DNA of 64,000 bases from Enoplolaimus lenunculus (Eukaryota > Nematoda > Enoplea > Enoplida > Thoracostomopsidae). Within the stretch, counting starts at the first letter, position 1; the number at the start of each line of letters is the position of its first letter. Location: positions 1 through 64,000 of the forward strand of contig JASANG010003711.1 of assembly GCA_030248215.1 (NCBI GenBank). Reading direction: 5' to 3'. This document shows positions 19,801-30,924 of the stretch, one piece after another. The notes under the pieces are model-generated. The model made no database searches and was not told the origin of the DNA. It saw nothing but the letters and a program-made list of their open reading frames with translations. The translations under genes were made by a program, and so were the position numbers.

Positions 19801-22800
19801 ATTTCTTTCAAATGCCGATTCCAGTTAATTATAATTCCGGTTGCGCCCTGGCTGTAACTGTATTTCACTGTATTGCCTCACGAGAGATTTTCGGTATATT
19901 TGAAATTTCAGACTCGACCCAGACAGTTTTAAAAGTTTTCTGTTATCACTGAATCGCATCTGTTCTTTGTATATATATAATGTATTAAACTTGGAATTTT
20001 ATTGTTTTAGGTACTTTTTGAAGAACGGCTACGCTGTGATATTTCTCAATCGGACTCGTTCAATTCAACCGTTTGAACGTCATTTTTGTGAAAAACCAAT
20101 TCTTGATCAGTTAAACGTGATCAAAGATAACAAAAAAGGCGATGTAATGTGTTGTAAGTGATTTGATAATCTACTGTGTTTCTTCAATTTTTTTAAAATT
20201 TCATTAGGATAACTAAATGAACCTACAGTTATGATCTGATTGAAGGTGTACGTTTTTTGCTACTGGTTTGGGCAAAACATATAGCGTGCTTCATAAAGTT
20301 TTCCACAAGCCAAGCCAGTTACAATGAAAACACAATTTTGTAACTACGAAATTTTAGCTTTCATTTCTGTTTGGGGGTATAGCTTGACTGAGGACACTTG
20401 GAGCCTCGGATCCGCCAGTGAGCTATAACAATAAATTTTTTCCACAATTTATTCGTGCAACAGAAAGTATTTTTATATATAATATATAATGTATATTATA
20501 TTATATTATATATCTATGTACTATGATGCATTATATATATGTCTATATATATCTGTCGATTAACATTCTACCTGCTAAAGACGTACATTTTAGTCGATAC
20601 GGCAAAATCGCCAAATTTGCTCGAAAGTTTTGCTTGCTACAAAAAGTATTATGCCAATCAGTGTTTGCTTCGCATTCAGTTTATAACGCTCGCGGAATAT
20701 CTTACATACCTTTGGATTGCTTGTGAAATGATACGGCCGCTTGGAAACAGGGCGTTGGTTTATTTGGCAGCGGCTGTTGCTGATTTTTACATTCCTGCGG
20801 AGCAAATGGTAGTTTTGGTTGTTCTGAAAACATACCGCTTTTTTATAATTAAAACAATTATGACAATTGGGCTCTTGTATGCTTTTCCCCCGCATTTAAA
20901 ATTAAGGTTTCAGGTTAGGAATAGGCTTAGGCTTAAGTCAGCGTTTTATTAAACCTAAGCTAAAGCATATGCGTAAAGCTAAGCCTGTTGGGTATCCCTA
21001 CAAGTGCGGACAACTGGTTCTGCGTTGTTTCTTACCTAATCTGCATTATGTTTGTGTAGTTGCTACTATAGTGAGTCTAATATGAGGGAGAGGTAATAAC
21101 GGTTTGGGGTTCTTATTTTAAGTGTGAATCAATAGGAGTACTATTTTATTAATTGGAGTCTGTAAATGGATAGAGCTTAAAATTACCGTTTGTACCAAAA
21201 TTTGTTTTCTCACGCGTTATTGTGTGGGTAGTAACATTTTTGTACAATTAACACGCTATATATTTAAAGTATTGGTGTGCCCCGCAAACGAAAATCCTGG
21301 CTATGCTCATACCAACGGCCCTGTTTTATACACTGGCCGTTATTTTCAACCCAGGATCTCATCCAGAATGCGGCCAATGTTACTGTCAGGGGCGTACGAG
21401 TAGATTAAGCGTATTCCTAATTCTTTGCCTTAGCGTTGCAAAAGTGTGTTTCCAAGCCTAAGTCTAAGCGTAAGCCTCAGCAAAAAATGTAATCTAGAAT
21501 CTAAATTTACTGTTTTACAGACCCACCAGAAACATGGACGCCCCTAAAAGTAACATTGGCCCGGAATGCTATATATTCACTAGCTTGTCACGGTCAAATT
21601 ATAAAGTTCACATAGCCGTTACCATTCCGATTAGTTGTATTTCTGTTTACAATTATTTGTTGCAGTATTCGAGAAAATTATGTTTACTAAGCTTAACATG
21701 ATGGTTGGTTTTCTAGGAAGAACACAAAATTAGCCTAAGCGAAGGCAAACTGTGCCTAACATTTGACTGTGTGCCGAAAATGTTGGGAAAGTTGAAAAGC
21801 GAAGTTGTACCACAAGCGTACTTTATTACGTTTAAGGTTTGTTTTTTATGTATTCGACACCGCACGCAGAGGGCACCAGTGGCACTCAAAGCTGTCTGGT
21901 AAAATTCTGGCCCAATACAAAACTTTAAGTCTCACTTGTAAGTGTGTTGCTCCCCCTAAGAGCTTGAGCTGGCTACGGTGCTGTTTGTATTTTGACAATA
22001 CTAATAATTACACCATTTGGGACTCAGTGTCTGTCTGTATGTGATATTCATATCCAAGTTTTAAACTTGTGTTTACGTGCTATTATTATTTCCGATTCTA
22101 GCTAGAGGGGTCACAGAGGGTTTTGTCCCCCATGAAAACTTTTCCCGTTTACAAAAGTTTTTACCCCGCATGAAAGTCATGTTAAATTTGCTGGCCCATG
22201 TTACTTTATGGGGCGTCCAGGTTTCTGGTGGTCTATAAAATTGTAGGATTAGATTCTATATTACATTTTTTGCTTAGGCTTAGGCTTAAGCTTAGGCTTA
22301 GGAATACGTTTTTGCAACGCTTAGGCTTAGGCTTACGCTTAGAAGTACGCTTAATCTACTGTTACGCCCCTTACAGTAACATTGGCCAATTTTCTCATGG
22401 TTCTTCTGAAATGTTTGGTCCCTTCTGATACGTTGAGTTGACTACTGTCCTTGCTTTATGATAATAAAATTGCAGTTAGTGTTACTAAAATCATCAAAGG
22501 TAACGTTATTAAGCTGAGTGGAATGTAGCACGTTTATTAAAATATTTTAGAATTGAATGAAAACTGTTTGGCTATTTTAATACAAACCGGCATCCACCGG
22601 TTGCGTACGGCAACGCACTTGAATTGTCGCATGGCGTTGCATAACAATTTGTAAAAAATTTCACTTGCGCATCATCGTCGAACGCCGCACGCGAAGTATA
22701 GGACCACTCTAAACAGATGGTATTTTAAAAAATATAACAATGGTAGAACCATAATTGTTTTGGTTAAAATATAGTATATCGGGCCAATGTATAGAACAGA

Positions 22801-24420
22801 GCTGGATCGTTTTTCGGCAGGGCTGTAAATAGAGTCAGTTTAAGCTTCACACGAACTTTTTTGCTTAGGCTTAGGCTTAGGAATAGTCTCATCCTAACGC
22901 TTAGGCTTAGGCTTACACTACTGTTCCGTCCCTGTTCTATACATCGGCTGTATATCGTATGCCAGATTAATATTTTAATTCGTACAACCACAGTTTTTAC
23001 CGTTGTTGTGTTGTTTTTTAGCTTGAAACTGATGACAATTTGGTGATCGAAAAAGCTGAAAAAGCACTAAAGAAATATCAGCACGAGGTTAGTTTTTATT
23101 GCGTGGGTCAATGATTTGGCAATAGTAAATATTTAGAGCCTTGTGAATCAATCCCCTTCTATATCGTATGTAAAGAAGAAAAAATTTCGAACAAATGTAC
23201 TATAGTGACCTGAATATGAGCAGGAACTCCCTCGCTCTATTCGGTTCCGAACTGTTATGTATTTTTCAGTTCAGCTTCAGTTATGCATTATCTGCAATAC
23301 TTTTTGTTTGTCGCGAAGAAAATCCAAAAATGCACTTTCTGCCGCAAATATTTAATTAAATTCCATTCCATAAGTGACTCAAGATTAAATTCAGTCGTTT
23401 GTGGAAGGCAATTGAAATTATTAAAATCAAATACTTCGTCACTACAACTGTTCATGTTTGACCTTTTTGTTCCATGTAACAAAATTAGTGGTCAACTTTC
23501 ATTTCCATTCCAGCTGTTAATGTAATAAAAGTTCACTTTTAGACTATCGTTTATAAATACTTAAAATGAACTTAAGTCAATTCCACTGGACCGCACACCT
23601 GTAACTTTTGTTTGCCACGTTCTATGGTTCAAGTTCATTAGTTTAGGCATTACTGTAGTGACCCGAATAAGAGGGGGACTGATATTTATTTGGCCTCTCC
23701 AGAGGGTGCCCCTCTTGTTCTTCGGTTACGGACCGTTATTTGTTTTTAACCCGCCCTCCGCCGCCCTTCTTTGCTGATTAATATCCGGTATTGCAACTAT
23801 CCGTTGAATTGAACGTTTTATTTGTCTTGTGTCAATAGTTTGAACGATAATGCAAGGTTATACTTAGGAATGTACTTTCAAAATTTAAGAACGCTTTAAA
23901 GTTCCGAACTCAACTTTATTTGGTCCTGGAGTCATTTATGCGCTACAATTACGCATAATTGACATTTATGGACTCTAATTAGGGCTTAGGGATTCTATCC
24001 GCATACGGACTTTTATTAGGGATACGGACTGATATTGATTGAAACTCAAAATGGGGACCCCCTCTTGTTCGGGTCACTACAGTACTTTTAATACAAGAGT
24101 ATGGTGCAATGTCTATCGGTAACATAGGTCTAAAAGTTTTAAAAGTGCCTCATTACTCAAAAATTCTATGGGATAAAACCTTTGTATATGTCAATTAACG
24201 GTACCGGACTTATTAAATTAAAAAACAACTGATTTTTCAGCTGGTTGTCGGCAATCTACTAAAAGAACGAAAGCGCAAAGTGGTTCTTGTACGTCAAGCG
24301 CTGACACCGGCACAGACTGTGATTTCACTAAATGATGAGCAAGCGTCGCAAGGAATTGAAATTGAAAAAATGATAGTTGAACAAATTTGCATATTTCATA
24401 ATCAGTTTATTGATGCATAA
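16872..24420 (+). CDS. PPCS: Phosphopantothenate-cysteine ligase, 7 exons, complete
   Basis: Exons: 16872-17018, 18610-18698, 20011-20153, 20594-20808, 21717-21836, 23022-23087, 24241-24420. They join in frame to 319 codons plus TAA; human PPCS has 311 residues. The enzyme joins 4'-phosphopantothenate to cysteine using a nucleotide, the second step of coenzyme A synthesis, in the cytosol. The dinucleotide-binding-like loop [11 protein letters not shown] spans exons 1-2, followed by [20 protein letters not shown], the hallmark of the eukaryotic family. [14 protein letters not shown] (about 181-194) ends exon 4, [11 protein letters not shown] opens exon 5, and FITFKLETD joins exons 5 and 6. The start ATG was chosen because it is the first in the frame; the open frame extends upstream without ATG. 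Six introns: intron 1 has a GC donor, the rest are GT-AG. Introns carry two pearl-like elements, two family A/B MITE types and a TA-flanked MITE. Confidence 0.95.
17019..17024 (+). promoter_or_regulatory. GC-AG intron donor (GCAAGT) of PPCS intron 1
   Basis: Homology requires ...ALVT at the exon 1 end joined to SGGTTVP in exon 2. At the exact junction the sequence is ACG|GCAAGT, a standard GC donor. No GT lies in frame before the TAA stop that follows at about 17034, so a GT donor would lose the conserved loop or end the protein. Confidence 0.8.
17558..17925. mobile_element. CAGGG-family MITE (family H), in PPCS intron 1
   Basis: Left end CAGGGTACAACCGGAG, right end CTGGTTACAACCTG. It is homologous to 15971-16294. 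Flanking 8-mers ACCACTGC and ACCGGTAC match at 5 of 8 positions, consistent with a decayed duplication. The interior holds repeated GGCTCCGG and GGCCTCCGG motifs. Confidence 0.65.
18196..18590 (+). mobile_element. Pearl/HINE-like element (family D), copy 3, 3' truncated
   Basis: In PPCS intron 1. The left end AGTCGTAGTGGGACTACAT is intact, followed by ATTGAGCCAAGCTCGAAC and two tandem units. The ACGG microsatellite and right-end hairpin are absent. It stops about 20 bp before PPCS exon 2, so it lies almost at the 3' splice site. Confidence 0.7.
18979..19749 (+). mobile_element. Pearl/HINE-like element (family D), copy 4, most complete
   Basis: In PPCS intron 2. Left end AGTCGTAGTGGGACTACATT with GTAGT/ACTAC hairpin arms, then TATTGAGCGAAGCTCGAACG. 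Three to four tandem units follow, then the conserved tail, a long (GGAC)n microsatellite (19629-19670), a hairpin CTCCGAG/CTCGGAG (about 19715-19733) and CGCTTCGCTCAAT. The left ATTGAGCGAAGC and right GCTTCGCTCAAT are perfect inverted repeats of 12 bp. Confidence 0.8.
20470..20560. repeat. AT-rich TATATA microsatellite, PPCS intron 3
   Basis: A run of TATATAATATATAATG and TATATTATATTATAT, then TCTATATATATCTG, ending about 35 bp before PPCS exon 4. It is low complexity. Confidence 0.8.
21372..21561 (-). mobile_element. Family A MITE, 8-bp TSD (7/8), PPCS intron 4
   Basis: Ends GGCCAATGTTACTGTCAGGG and CGCCCCTAAAAGTAACATT plus GGCC. Flanks are CAGAATGC (21364-21371) and CGGAATGC (21562-21569). 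The core has GCCTAAG hexamers. Compared with + copies it lies inverted. Confidence 0.85.
22193..22387 (+). mobile_element. Family A MITE, 8-bp TSD (7/8), PPCS intron 5
   Basis: Begins GGCCCATGTTACTTTATGG, ends CTTACAGTAACATTGGCC. Flanks are AATTTGCT and AATTTTCT. Two GCTTAGGCTTAG runs (near 22274 and 22319) are separated by GTTTTTGCAACGC. Confidence 0.85.
22782..22949 (+). mobile_element. Family B MITE, perfect 8-bp TSD, PPCS intron 5
   Basis: GGCCAATGTATAGAACAGAG at the left, CCCTGTTCTATACATCGGCT at the right. GTATATCG flanks both sides exactly (22774-22781 and 22950-22957). The core has two GCTTAGGCTTAGG runs. It ends 72 bp before PPCS exon 6. Confidence 0.9.
23201..23275. mobile_element. 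Fragment of TA-flanked MITE (family G)
   Basis: TACTATAGTGACCTGAATAT and then GGTTCCGAACTGTTATGT match the left part of the complete element at 23653-24082. The right end is missing. A further fragment, TACTATAGTGAGTCTAATAT, lies near 21063 in intron 4. Confidence 0.6.
23653..24082. mobile_element. TA-flanked MITE (family G, Tc1/mariner-like), PPCS intron 6
   Basis: CTGTAGTGACCCGAATAAGA at the left, with its inverse CTTGTTCGGGTCACTACAG at the right, each bordered by TA (23651-23652 and 24083-24084). The arms differ by one base over about 24 bp. At 430 bp without an open frame it is non-autonomous. The TA duplication points to the Tc1/mariner superfamily; other TA-specific groups are possible. 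Confidence 0.75.
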
Positions 24421-24630
24421 AATATTTTAAAATATAATCACATTTGAGCAACTTTGACTAATTTCGTATCGCGGCTAGAAGTTGTCTTCGGCATTGTTTA
24501 AACCGATTTTAAATATTCGTTGTTTTAGTTCAACCGTCAATGTACGATAAGGACGGAGATATTATTGTCCACTACTCAATCGGATTACCAAATGACACCA
24601 TCCACTGTTTGCCATTTTAACCTTGAGTAG

Positions 24631-24743
24631 GGCCCATGTATAGAACAGGGCCGGATCGTTTTCCGGCGGGGCTGTAATAGAGTCAGTTTAAGCTTTAGAC
24701 GAACTTTTTTTGCTTAGGGTTTGTCCTGTATTATACATGGGTC
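24631..24743 (+). mobile_element. Family B MITE, short, perfect 8-bp TSD
   Basis: Begins GGCCCATGTATAGAACAGGG, ends CCTGTATTATACATGGGTC. TTGAGTAG flanks both sides exactly (24623-24630 and 24744-24751). The TTAGGC core has collapsed to a single unit, so it is the shortest near-complete B copy (113 bp). Confidence 0.9.
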
Positions 24744-25959
24744 TTGAGTAGTTATAACCCTTGCATGGGACCCGGGGGTTATAAACTACTACCATGTTTG
24801 AGAGTTGATACATTTTTTCAAAAACAAGACATGTAGAGCTTATCAGATTATCAAAGCAATACGACTGTTTACATTTTGGTTAGTCTAAGAGGTGTTCTGT
24901 TAATGTTTAGTTTTTGGTGTTATCTTACAAGGGTCATTTTAGGTTTGTTTTTTGCTTGTAAAAAGCAGTGTAATCTGTAATTGTTTTACGCTGGCTTCCG
25001 ACATTTGAACAAACGCGCAGCTGGTTTTTTTGTAAATTTCTAGACCGCCGATATCAGGGACAGTGTAATATGAGATTTCGCAAAAAAACAGACCGCTACT
25101 TGTGATTAAACATCGTTTACAGTTTTGAAATTTTTAAAACATGTCAAGCATGTTTTGAAATTTATGAAGTATTTCGCTACCGAAATTGCCGGAACCTCGA
25201 GCAAAAATTTTTCTGAGCTCTGTCTATTTTTTGATGAGATAGTTTATAACTGGAAGCAACTCTTAATATATACGTTTCCTGTAATGCGTCATCCATTTTG
25301 TCGTGTGCCCGCCGTGTGGAAAATTGACGCAACCATTTCCAAGTACGGTTTTGAAAAACGCGTCAGGAAGGAAATTATACATATATAAATTGTAAACATA
25401 ATGTGCTACAGTTGCGTTAAAAATTTAACTATAAAGCACAGATCAACGCTGCTTTTCTGACAAAACCGGATTCCAAGTAAGTAAAAAAATTCGTTTTAAC
25501 TGCTGAACGAACACCTGAAAGAAATATATTTCTTAAAACAAGGTCTCTATACGTATCTTAAAAGTGAAAGTTAACATTTTTGATACTTGATTGCCTGCGA
25601 TATACACCTGAGTATCGTTTCGTCCACAAATTCTGCTTCCGTGGTCGTTAATGCAAGCACCGAAAATTTAGATCGTTTAAGCTTTAGTTTAATTTGAGTA
25701 ATTAGATACTCAATTTTCAGCAGTATGCCGCAACGCCTTTCGATTAAAAAATATATATTCGATAAAATTCATTCCCGATCTTCAAAATTACGCACTTTCG
25801 ATTACTTTTCGAAGGTATAAACGGGTAGTAAAAATAACGACAACAGCAACGGATAGTGTTCAAAATTATTTTTGTGCAAACACACAAGAGGCGTGCAAAT
25901 ATATATTCACCAGGTTATAAAAAATTTTAAGGAAAATACGACGGATGCATCGAAATTTT

Positions 25960-26118
25960 GGCCCATGTTACTTTAAGGGGCGTCCAGATTTCTGGTGGGT
26001 CTATAAAAGAGTAAGTTTAGATTCTAGGTTACATTTTTTCTGCTTAGGTTTAGGCTTAGGCTTACGCTTAGGAACTCATTTTTGCAACGCTTTAGGCTTA
26101 GGCTTAGGAATACGATTT
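25960..26118 (+). mobile_element. Family A MITE, right end missing
   Basis: Starts GGCCCATGTTACTTTAAGGG and shares the GGTGGGTCTATAAAAGAGTA stretch of other copies, then TTAGGC runs and TTTTTGCAACGC. It ends in GGAATACGATTT without the terminal ACGCCCCTT. Confidence 0.75.
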
Positions 26119-27784
26119 AAAGATAATGGATGAATTTTGTAATTTTTGTAATTGCAGTATATCTGTAATGAAAACGTGCGAGATACATATACCTGATTTA
26201 TAACTAATTTTTGGCGTAAAAATAACAGAATTTCGTTTATTTTTAATCACGGAACTGGAAACTTGTTTCATTTTAACCCATTTTTTACCGTTACTACCGG
26301 TATCTTGGATGTTAAGTTTTACTTTGTGTCGAACTATACGAAAAGTCCAACAGCGCAACAGCACAACCAGTCCCTTATATTCCTAAAATCGCTCGTGTTT
26401 TATAACAATTGATCATGTTTCCAAATGTAGTATTCAACATTTAATAGACGTTTATTGCTCAGGAATCTGGTTCGGAATGATAAGAAGTATTTCGGTTTAA
26501 ACCGAAAGCGCATCATTAAATTAATTACCTACTTTGAATGAAGGTATTTATATTCAACATACAATTTCTTTGTTTTTGAAAACACTCAAATCTCAAATAG
26601 TTACCATTTCATGTCTGCAATAAAGCCCAATTTTTAAATTGGCTGGAAAAATATAATGGCCAGCACGCAGAAGCGTAGTTGCAAAACGAATTTTTAAAAA
26701 AATCAGAAATGTATAACCCATTCGGTGGATTTCAATCTAAAACAGATATTGTAGCCTAGGCATGAATCTAAGAAAGTATATATAAAGAAAAGGTTCTGAA
26801 GAGGCCAAAGAGAATATATAGCATTGAACTAAAAATTGGGGAGTCCGCTTATTGACCGCCCTTCGAAAACAGGTTTAGCTAACCGACCCCTGTGTTTTCT
26901 CCGCACCGCTATTTTACACAGTACCCCTGATTGAGAATGTTGTAATATAACATCAAAATACTCAGGTAAAACATGTCAAAACGAAACGATCAATAAACAC
27001 CCTGTAGTGAACTCTGCTTATGATGGGCACATGTCTTACTTAATAGTTTTATGCCGCGAAAATTTGCGTTTGGATTCTCGCTCGCTGCGTTTGTGAGGAC
27101 ATTTCGCCATATATATTGCGTGCGCTTCAACTCAGAAATCTATATTCGCCACTATTTGCAAGGCTATTGCTGTTTAAAGCGTTTATATTTAAATAATAGG
27201 CTGAAGTGTAACACGCGTTGTTTCAGCAATAGGGTCAATAGCATCACGTTTTACACTTCTCAACGCATAGGCTTCGCTGAAGGCTTAATCTACCGTGTAC
27301 GGTCCAACATATCGTATTGCATATACCGCGGTGCTATTATTATATACCCAAAACTGATTGGGAGGAGACTTTAAATTACTGAGACCGTGTGTTTTTTTAA
27401 AAATGTTGATCTCTATTTAAGTATTATGTAGTCTTGGTAATTGGCAACCACTGCAAAATTATCACTTATTCATTTTGTTTGCTCTATTGCACGCTGGTTG
27501 CCGGTCACTTAAAGAAACTAAATACGACAGACATTTAAATTTAGACTGAAATAATTAGTCATTAAAGCAACGCCGCCTATTATTTGTGCAGTTATTGCGG
27601 TTACAATATATTGGAATTAACTTGCAACAGTTTGAGTATCGAGTATAATTGACTCGAACTGATATATGTCTTGCGGTAATTGGTTAATTATGCCGTCATA
27701 AGGCACCTGGTGTTGTTTAAATGAAATTTTGGGAAATTTAAAAACGAAACCGCAATTTCAACCGAATAAACATGTAACCAAATG

Positions 27785-27917
27785 TGGTCCATGCAAAGAT
27801 CAGGGTCGGGACGTTTTTCTCTGGGAATAAAATAGAGTAAGTTTAAGGTTTAGACTAATTTTTTGCTTGGCTTAGGCTTAGGCTTAGGAATAAACTTATT
27901 CTTTCGCTTGATTGCAG
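27785..27917 (+). mobile_element. Family B variant MITE, right end missing
   Basis: TGGTCCATGCAAAGATCAGG, then GGGACGTTTTTCTCTGGGA, GAGTAAGTTTAAGG and a GGCTTAGGCTTAGG core. It matches the left half of 28248-28455. The right terminus is absent. Confidence 0.65.
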
Positions 27918-28247
27918 AGGGGGTGCTATGCTCATTAAAGTTTCTTTGTGACACCAAGAAACTATCTTGTGTCCTCAATTCACAAATCCTGGTGGGATGG
28001 TGTGCGTGTGACTCTGAATACAAGTTAATTCTCGAATCTTTGTTGGTCAGCGCGGTAGTTATGTTTACAATAAATGTCAAATATTTAAAAAGAACAATGT
28101 TTGTTGTTTTCAATTCATTCGCATTTGCGCACCTGTGATATATATATTTTGAACTTGTTTTATAAGCACTTTTTTCCAAAACTATGGCCGTCCGGAAAAA
28201 ACGGACCCTTTTTCACGAACCGACGGCAGCCTCGGTGCTGGAAGTGT

Positions 28248-28455
28248 GGCCGTTGTAAAGATCAAGGGCGGAACGTTTTTCTATGGGACTACAAAAGAGT
28301 TAACGTAAGCTTTAGACTAATTTTTTGCTTGGCTTAGGCTTTAGGCTTAGGCTTAGGAATATGCTCATTCTTACGCTTAGGCTTAGGTTAAGGCCAAGGC
28401 TTAGGCTTAGGAATATGCTTATAATACTGTTCCGCCCCTGTTGTTTACATTGGCC
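28248..28455 (+). mobile_element. Family B variant MITE, perfect 8-bp TSD
   Basis: Begins GGCCGTTGTAAAGATCAAGG, ends CCCCTGTTGTTTACATTGGCC (21 bases when counted, of which the last 19 mirror the left end imperfectly). GGAAGTGT flanks exactly on both sides (28240-28247 and 28456-28463). The longest TTAGGC-like core of the window lies at 28330-28410. Confidence 0.88.
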
Positions 28456-29515
28456 GGAAGTGTTATGGGTGTAAAAATTACAGTAAATATGGCGTATGTG
28501 GTATTTACACGTATAAGTAAAGTGGCCACCTTATTTTATATTTATTATAAATTTTTGATTCATGTTTTGAGAGGGAAACAACTTCTGCTGACGTTTTATC
28601 CGAACGGAAGTGTTTAGCAATTACCAGTAAAATTTTCTGAAGTTTTCCCGATGATTATTAATATAAACATGTTGAAAATACCTTTACTGTTGCATACGTT
28701 CCTTTTCAAAACTAAAAATAGCTCACAGTAAAGCTGCTATGGAGTGAAGCGATTCCCAGCAAGCGGTTAACACGACGCATTGAAAATGGTAGACATTAAT
28801 TGTTACGATTTCAATTTTTAAGTCCAACTCAATCTGCTATGATTTTTTGCTTTATAATATTTTTAAACTCCAGAAATAGTTTCAGTCAGACAGCCGGGTC
28901 GCTAAGGGTATGCTGTTCCTTGGTACTATTAAATTCAAGACTGAATGGATGCGGTTCCGTTTCACAAACTTTAATCGATGTTTTAAAACAAACTAAAGTT
29001 CGGTATAACATTCGAACCAAAAAATTTTCGTCTAAAAAATTAACTCAACAATCTTGTTAACTGTGGAGTGGCTAAATAACTTTAATTTCTTTGAATTAAT
29101 ATTGCATACAGCGTTTTTCGTGTAAACACGAAAAATTACACGAAAAGTTTTTTCGGTCAATTTTTCAGACTGTAGGTGCGGTTTTCTAGAAAAATTAACC
29201 ATATTTTATGCAGGGTGCAATGTTGTTTACAACATAAGAAGTTTAAGTAAGCCTATACGAGTTAAACATATGGGCTTGCAGATTGTAGTGATTTTCACTG
29301 TTTAAACATTACTTAAAAATAAACATGAAAAGCATGGGAGGTACCAGAAAATTGCTTCGAGGTATGCCAGTACATTCCGGCATACTTTTTCTAAACCTGA
29401 ACCAGCTGTGTAAATTTTAGATTTGTAAAAAAATTCCATCATGTATAGCCCCGATTGTTTAAAAAATTTTCTTTAGAAAGCCATGTTAGTTTGACTCAGG
29501 AGGAGTTGAATTTTG

Positions 29516-29585
29516 GCTCAGTTTGTGTAGTCAGAAAAAGCCTATTTCGGAGAGACTCAATCTGACTCACCATTTTTTGCAGTGT
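29516..29585 (+). repeat. Direct repeat K, copy 1
   Basis: GGCTCAGTTTGTGTAGTC, then AGCCTATTTCGGAGA and CTCACCATTTTTTGCAGTGT. The same order recurs at 30853-30924. The two copies, in the same orientation, lie on either side of the inverted-repeat element at 29790-30487. Confidence 0.65.
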
Positions 29586-29789
29586 AAAATAATGACAAGT
29601 TTCCTATTTCGTAAACAGAATATGCTCAATCTGCTCTTGGTTTTTAATACACGAGGTTAAGTTTTCAGAAAACGTAAAATCATTAATTAAATTATTAATA
29701 CTCTGTTGAAGGCTAAATATTTCGCCATTTAGAAAGGATGATAGGCGCTTGTACGCTTTTTTCTACACACGTTCAATTTCATCTTTAGA

Positions 29790-30487
29790 TTAAGGCTTAT
29801 GCGGGGTCACGTTATAACCGGGGCAGCTTGGGACATGTTTTGAGCCTATTAGACTATTGGGTAACATTTTGTCTGCTTATAGACCCTATGTCGTATTCAA
29901 AAATTCGTATTTGTCTGCTATAAACATGTGTGAGTCACCTTTTGTTCTTCAATATCATATGATATTCGACGTATTGTCAGCGAGTTCCATATGATATATT
30001 TTCTAATGTTTGCATACTTGAGGTAACATTCCCAAATTGTCCTGTTGAATATCATATGATACTGGAAATTGAAATTTGAATTTTTGTAGTATGACACTAT
30101 TTTTCTATGCCGTTTTGTTCCGGAAATGAATTTGCGGACGTGTATTTGGTATTTTAAGCAGAGCTGTGACTCTGCCGTCCGACTTTCCATTAATTTATTA
30201 GCACCCGAAAATTTCACTGTTCCGCTGAATATCGTATGATATTCGTTGTAATTTTGGAATACCATATGATATTGGCATAAATGTCCCTCAGTATCACGTG
30301 ACATGCCAACTCTTGTACACATTGATCTTGTGAGAGCGGTGGTTTGTTAGTAAGTGTTATATGACATTCGAGTTTTGTCTGTTCACCCGATATGAGTGCT
30401 CAAATTTTAACGTTGACGTCGAATTAACATGGGGCAAGCCGTGTCCCGCCTGTCCCGGTTATAACGTGAATCCCGCATTATGCCTAA
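29790..30487. mobile_element. Terminal-inverted-repeat element J with five palindromes
   Basis: GCGGGGTCACGTTATAACCG (29801-29820) and then GGGCAGCTTGGGACA face the inverted TGTCCCGCCTGTCCCGGTTA and TAACGTGAATCCCGC (30442-30475). The arms are about 40 bp long and about 80% alike. Inside are five copies of a 14-16 bp near-palindrome: AATATCATATGATATT (29951), CCATATGATAT (29987), GAATATCATATGATAC (30047), GAATATCGTATGATATTC (30227) and ATACCATATGATATT (30258). No coding frame of note. Exact ends, TSD and superfamily are unresolved. Confidence 0.7.
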
Positions 30488-30852
30488 TAGTTTAAGGCTC
30501 AGGAAAGAGTGTAGGGTACAGCTTACGTAAAGGCTAAGCCGAAACGTAGGCGTTTGCCCATCTCTGACTCTAAGCCAGTGGAGGAAACTTTACTACAGTC
30601 GTGTTATATTTGATCTTTTCAATCTTAAGCGTTTGATGGGTACTTTATAATAAATCAGCCATTTACGTGCCCAAACTCCGTATTATTGTTGCTTCAATTC
30701 GGTTTTCATACCTTTAGATTTGTTTTGCGAATGAGACCTCAAGAAAATCGAATTATCTAAAAACGCTCGTTTTCATGAAAATATACAAAAATTTTCAAAA
30801 TAGTCAAATTCGATTCCGCCAGAGTCGAACGTGCGAATTAGTAAGTCGAATT

Positions 30853-30924
30853 TGACTCAGTTTGGATAGTCCCGTAGAGCCTATTTCGGAGACAGTCAAT
30901 TTGGCTCACCATTTTTTGCAGTGT
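30853..30924 (+). repeat. Direct repeat K, copy 2
   Basis: TGACTCAGTTTGGATAGTC, AGAGCCTATTTCGGAGA, GGCTCACCATTTTTTGCAG. It is the partner of 29516-29585. Confidence 0.65.

Noticed and set aside
20539-20593. Upstream part of the 137-codon frame around PPCS exon 4
   Set aside because: It is AT-microsatellite-derived sequence ahead of the ACATTTTAG acceptor. The phase from exon 3 requires entry at 20594.
27051-27374. 107-codon frame rich in Arg, Tyr and Cys
   Set aside because: No family resemblance, no splice context and compositional noise. Not enough to call a gene.
28330-28410. Interstitial telomere track
   Set aside because: The TTAGGC-like runs are inside TSD-flanked MITEs, so they are element cores and not a chromosome-end fusion.
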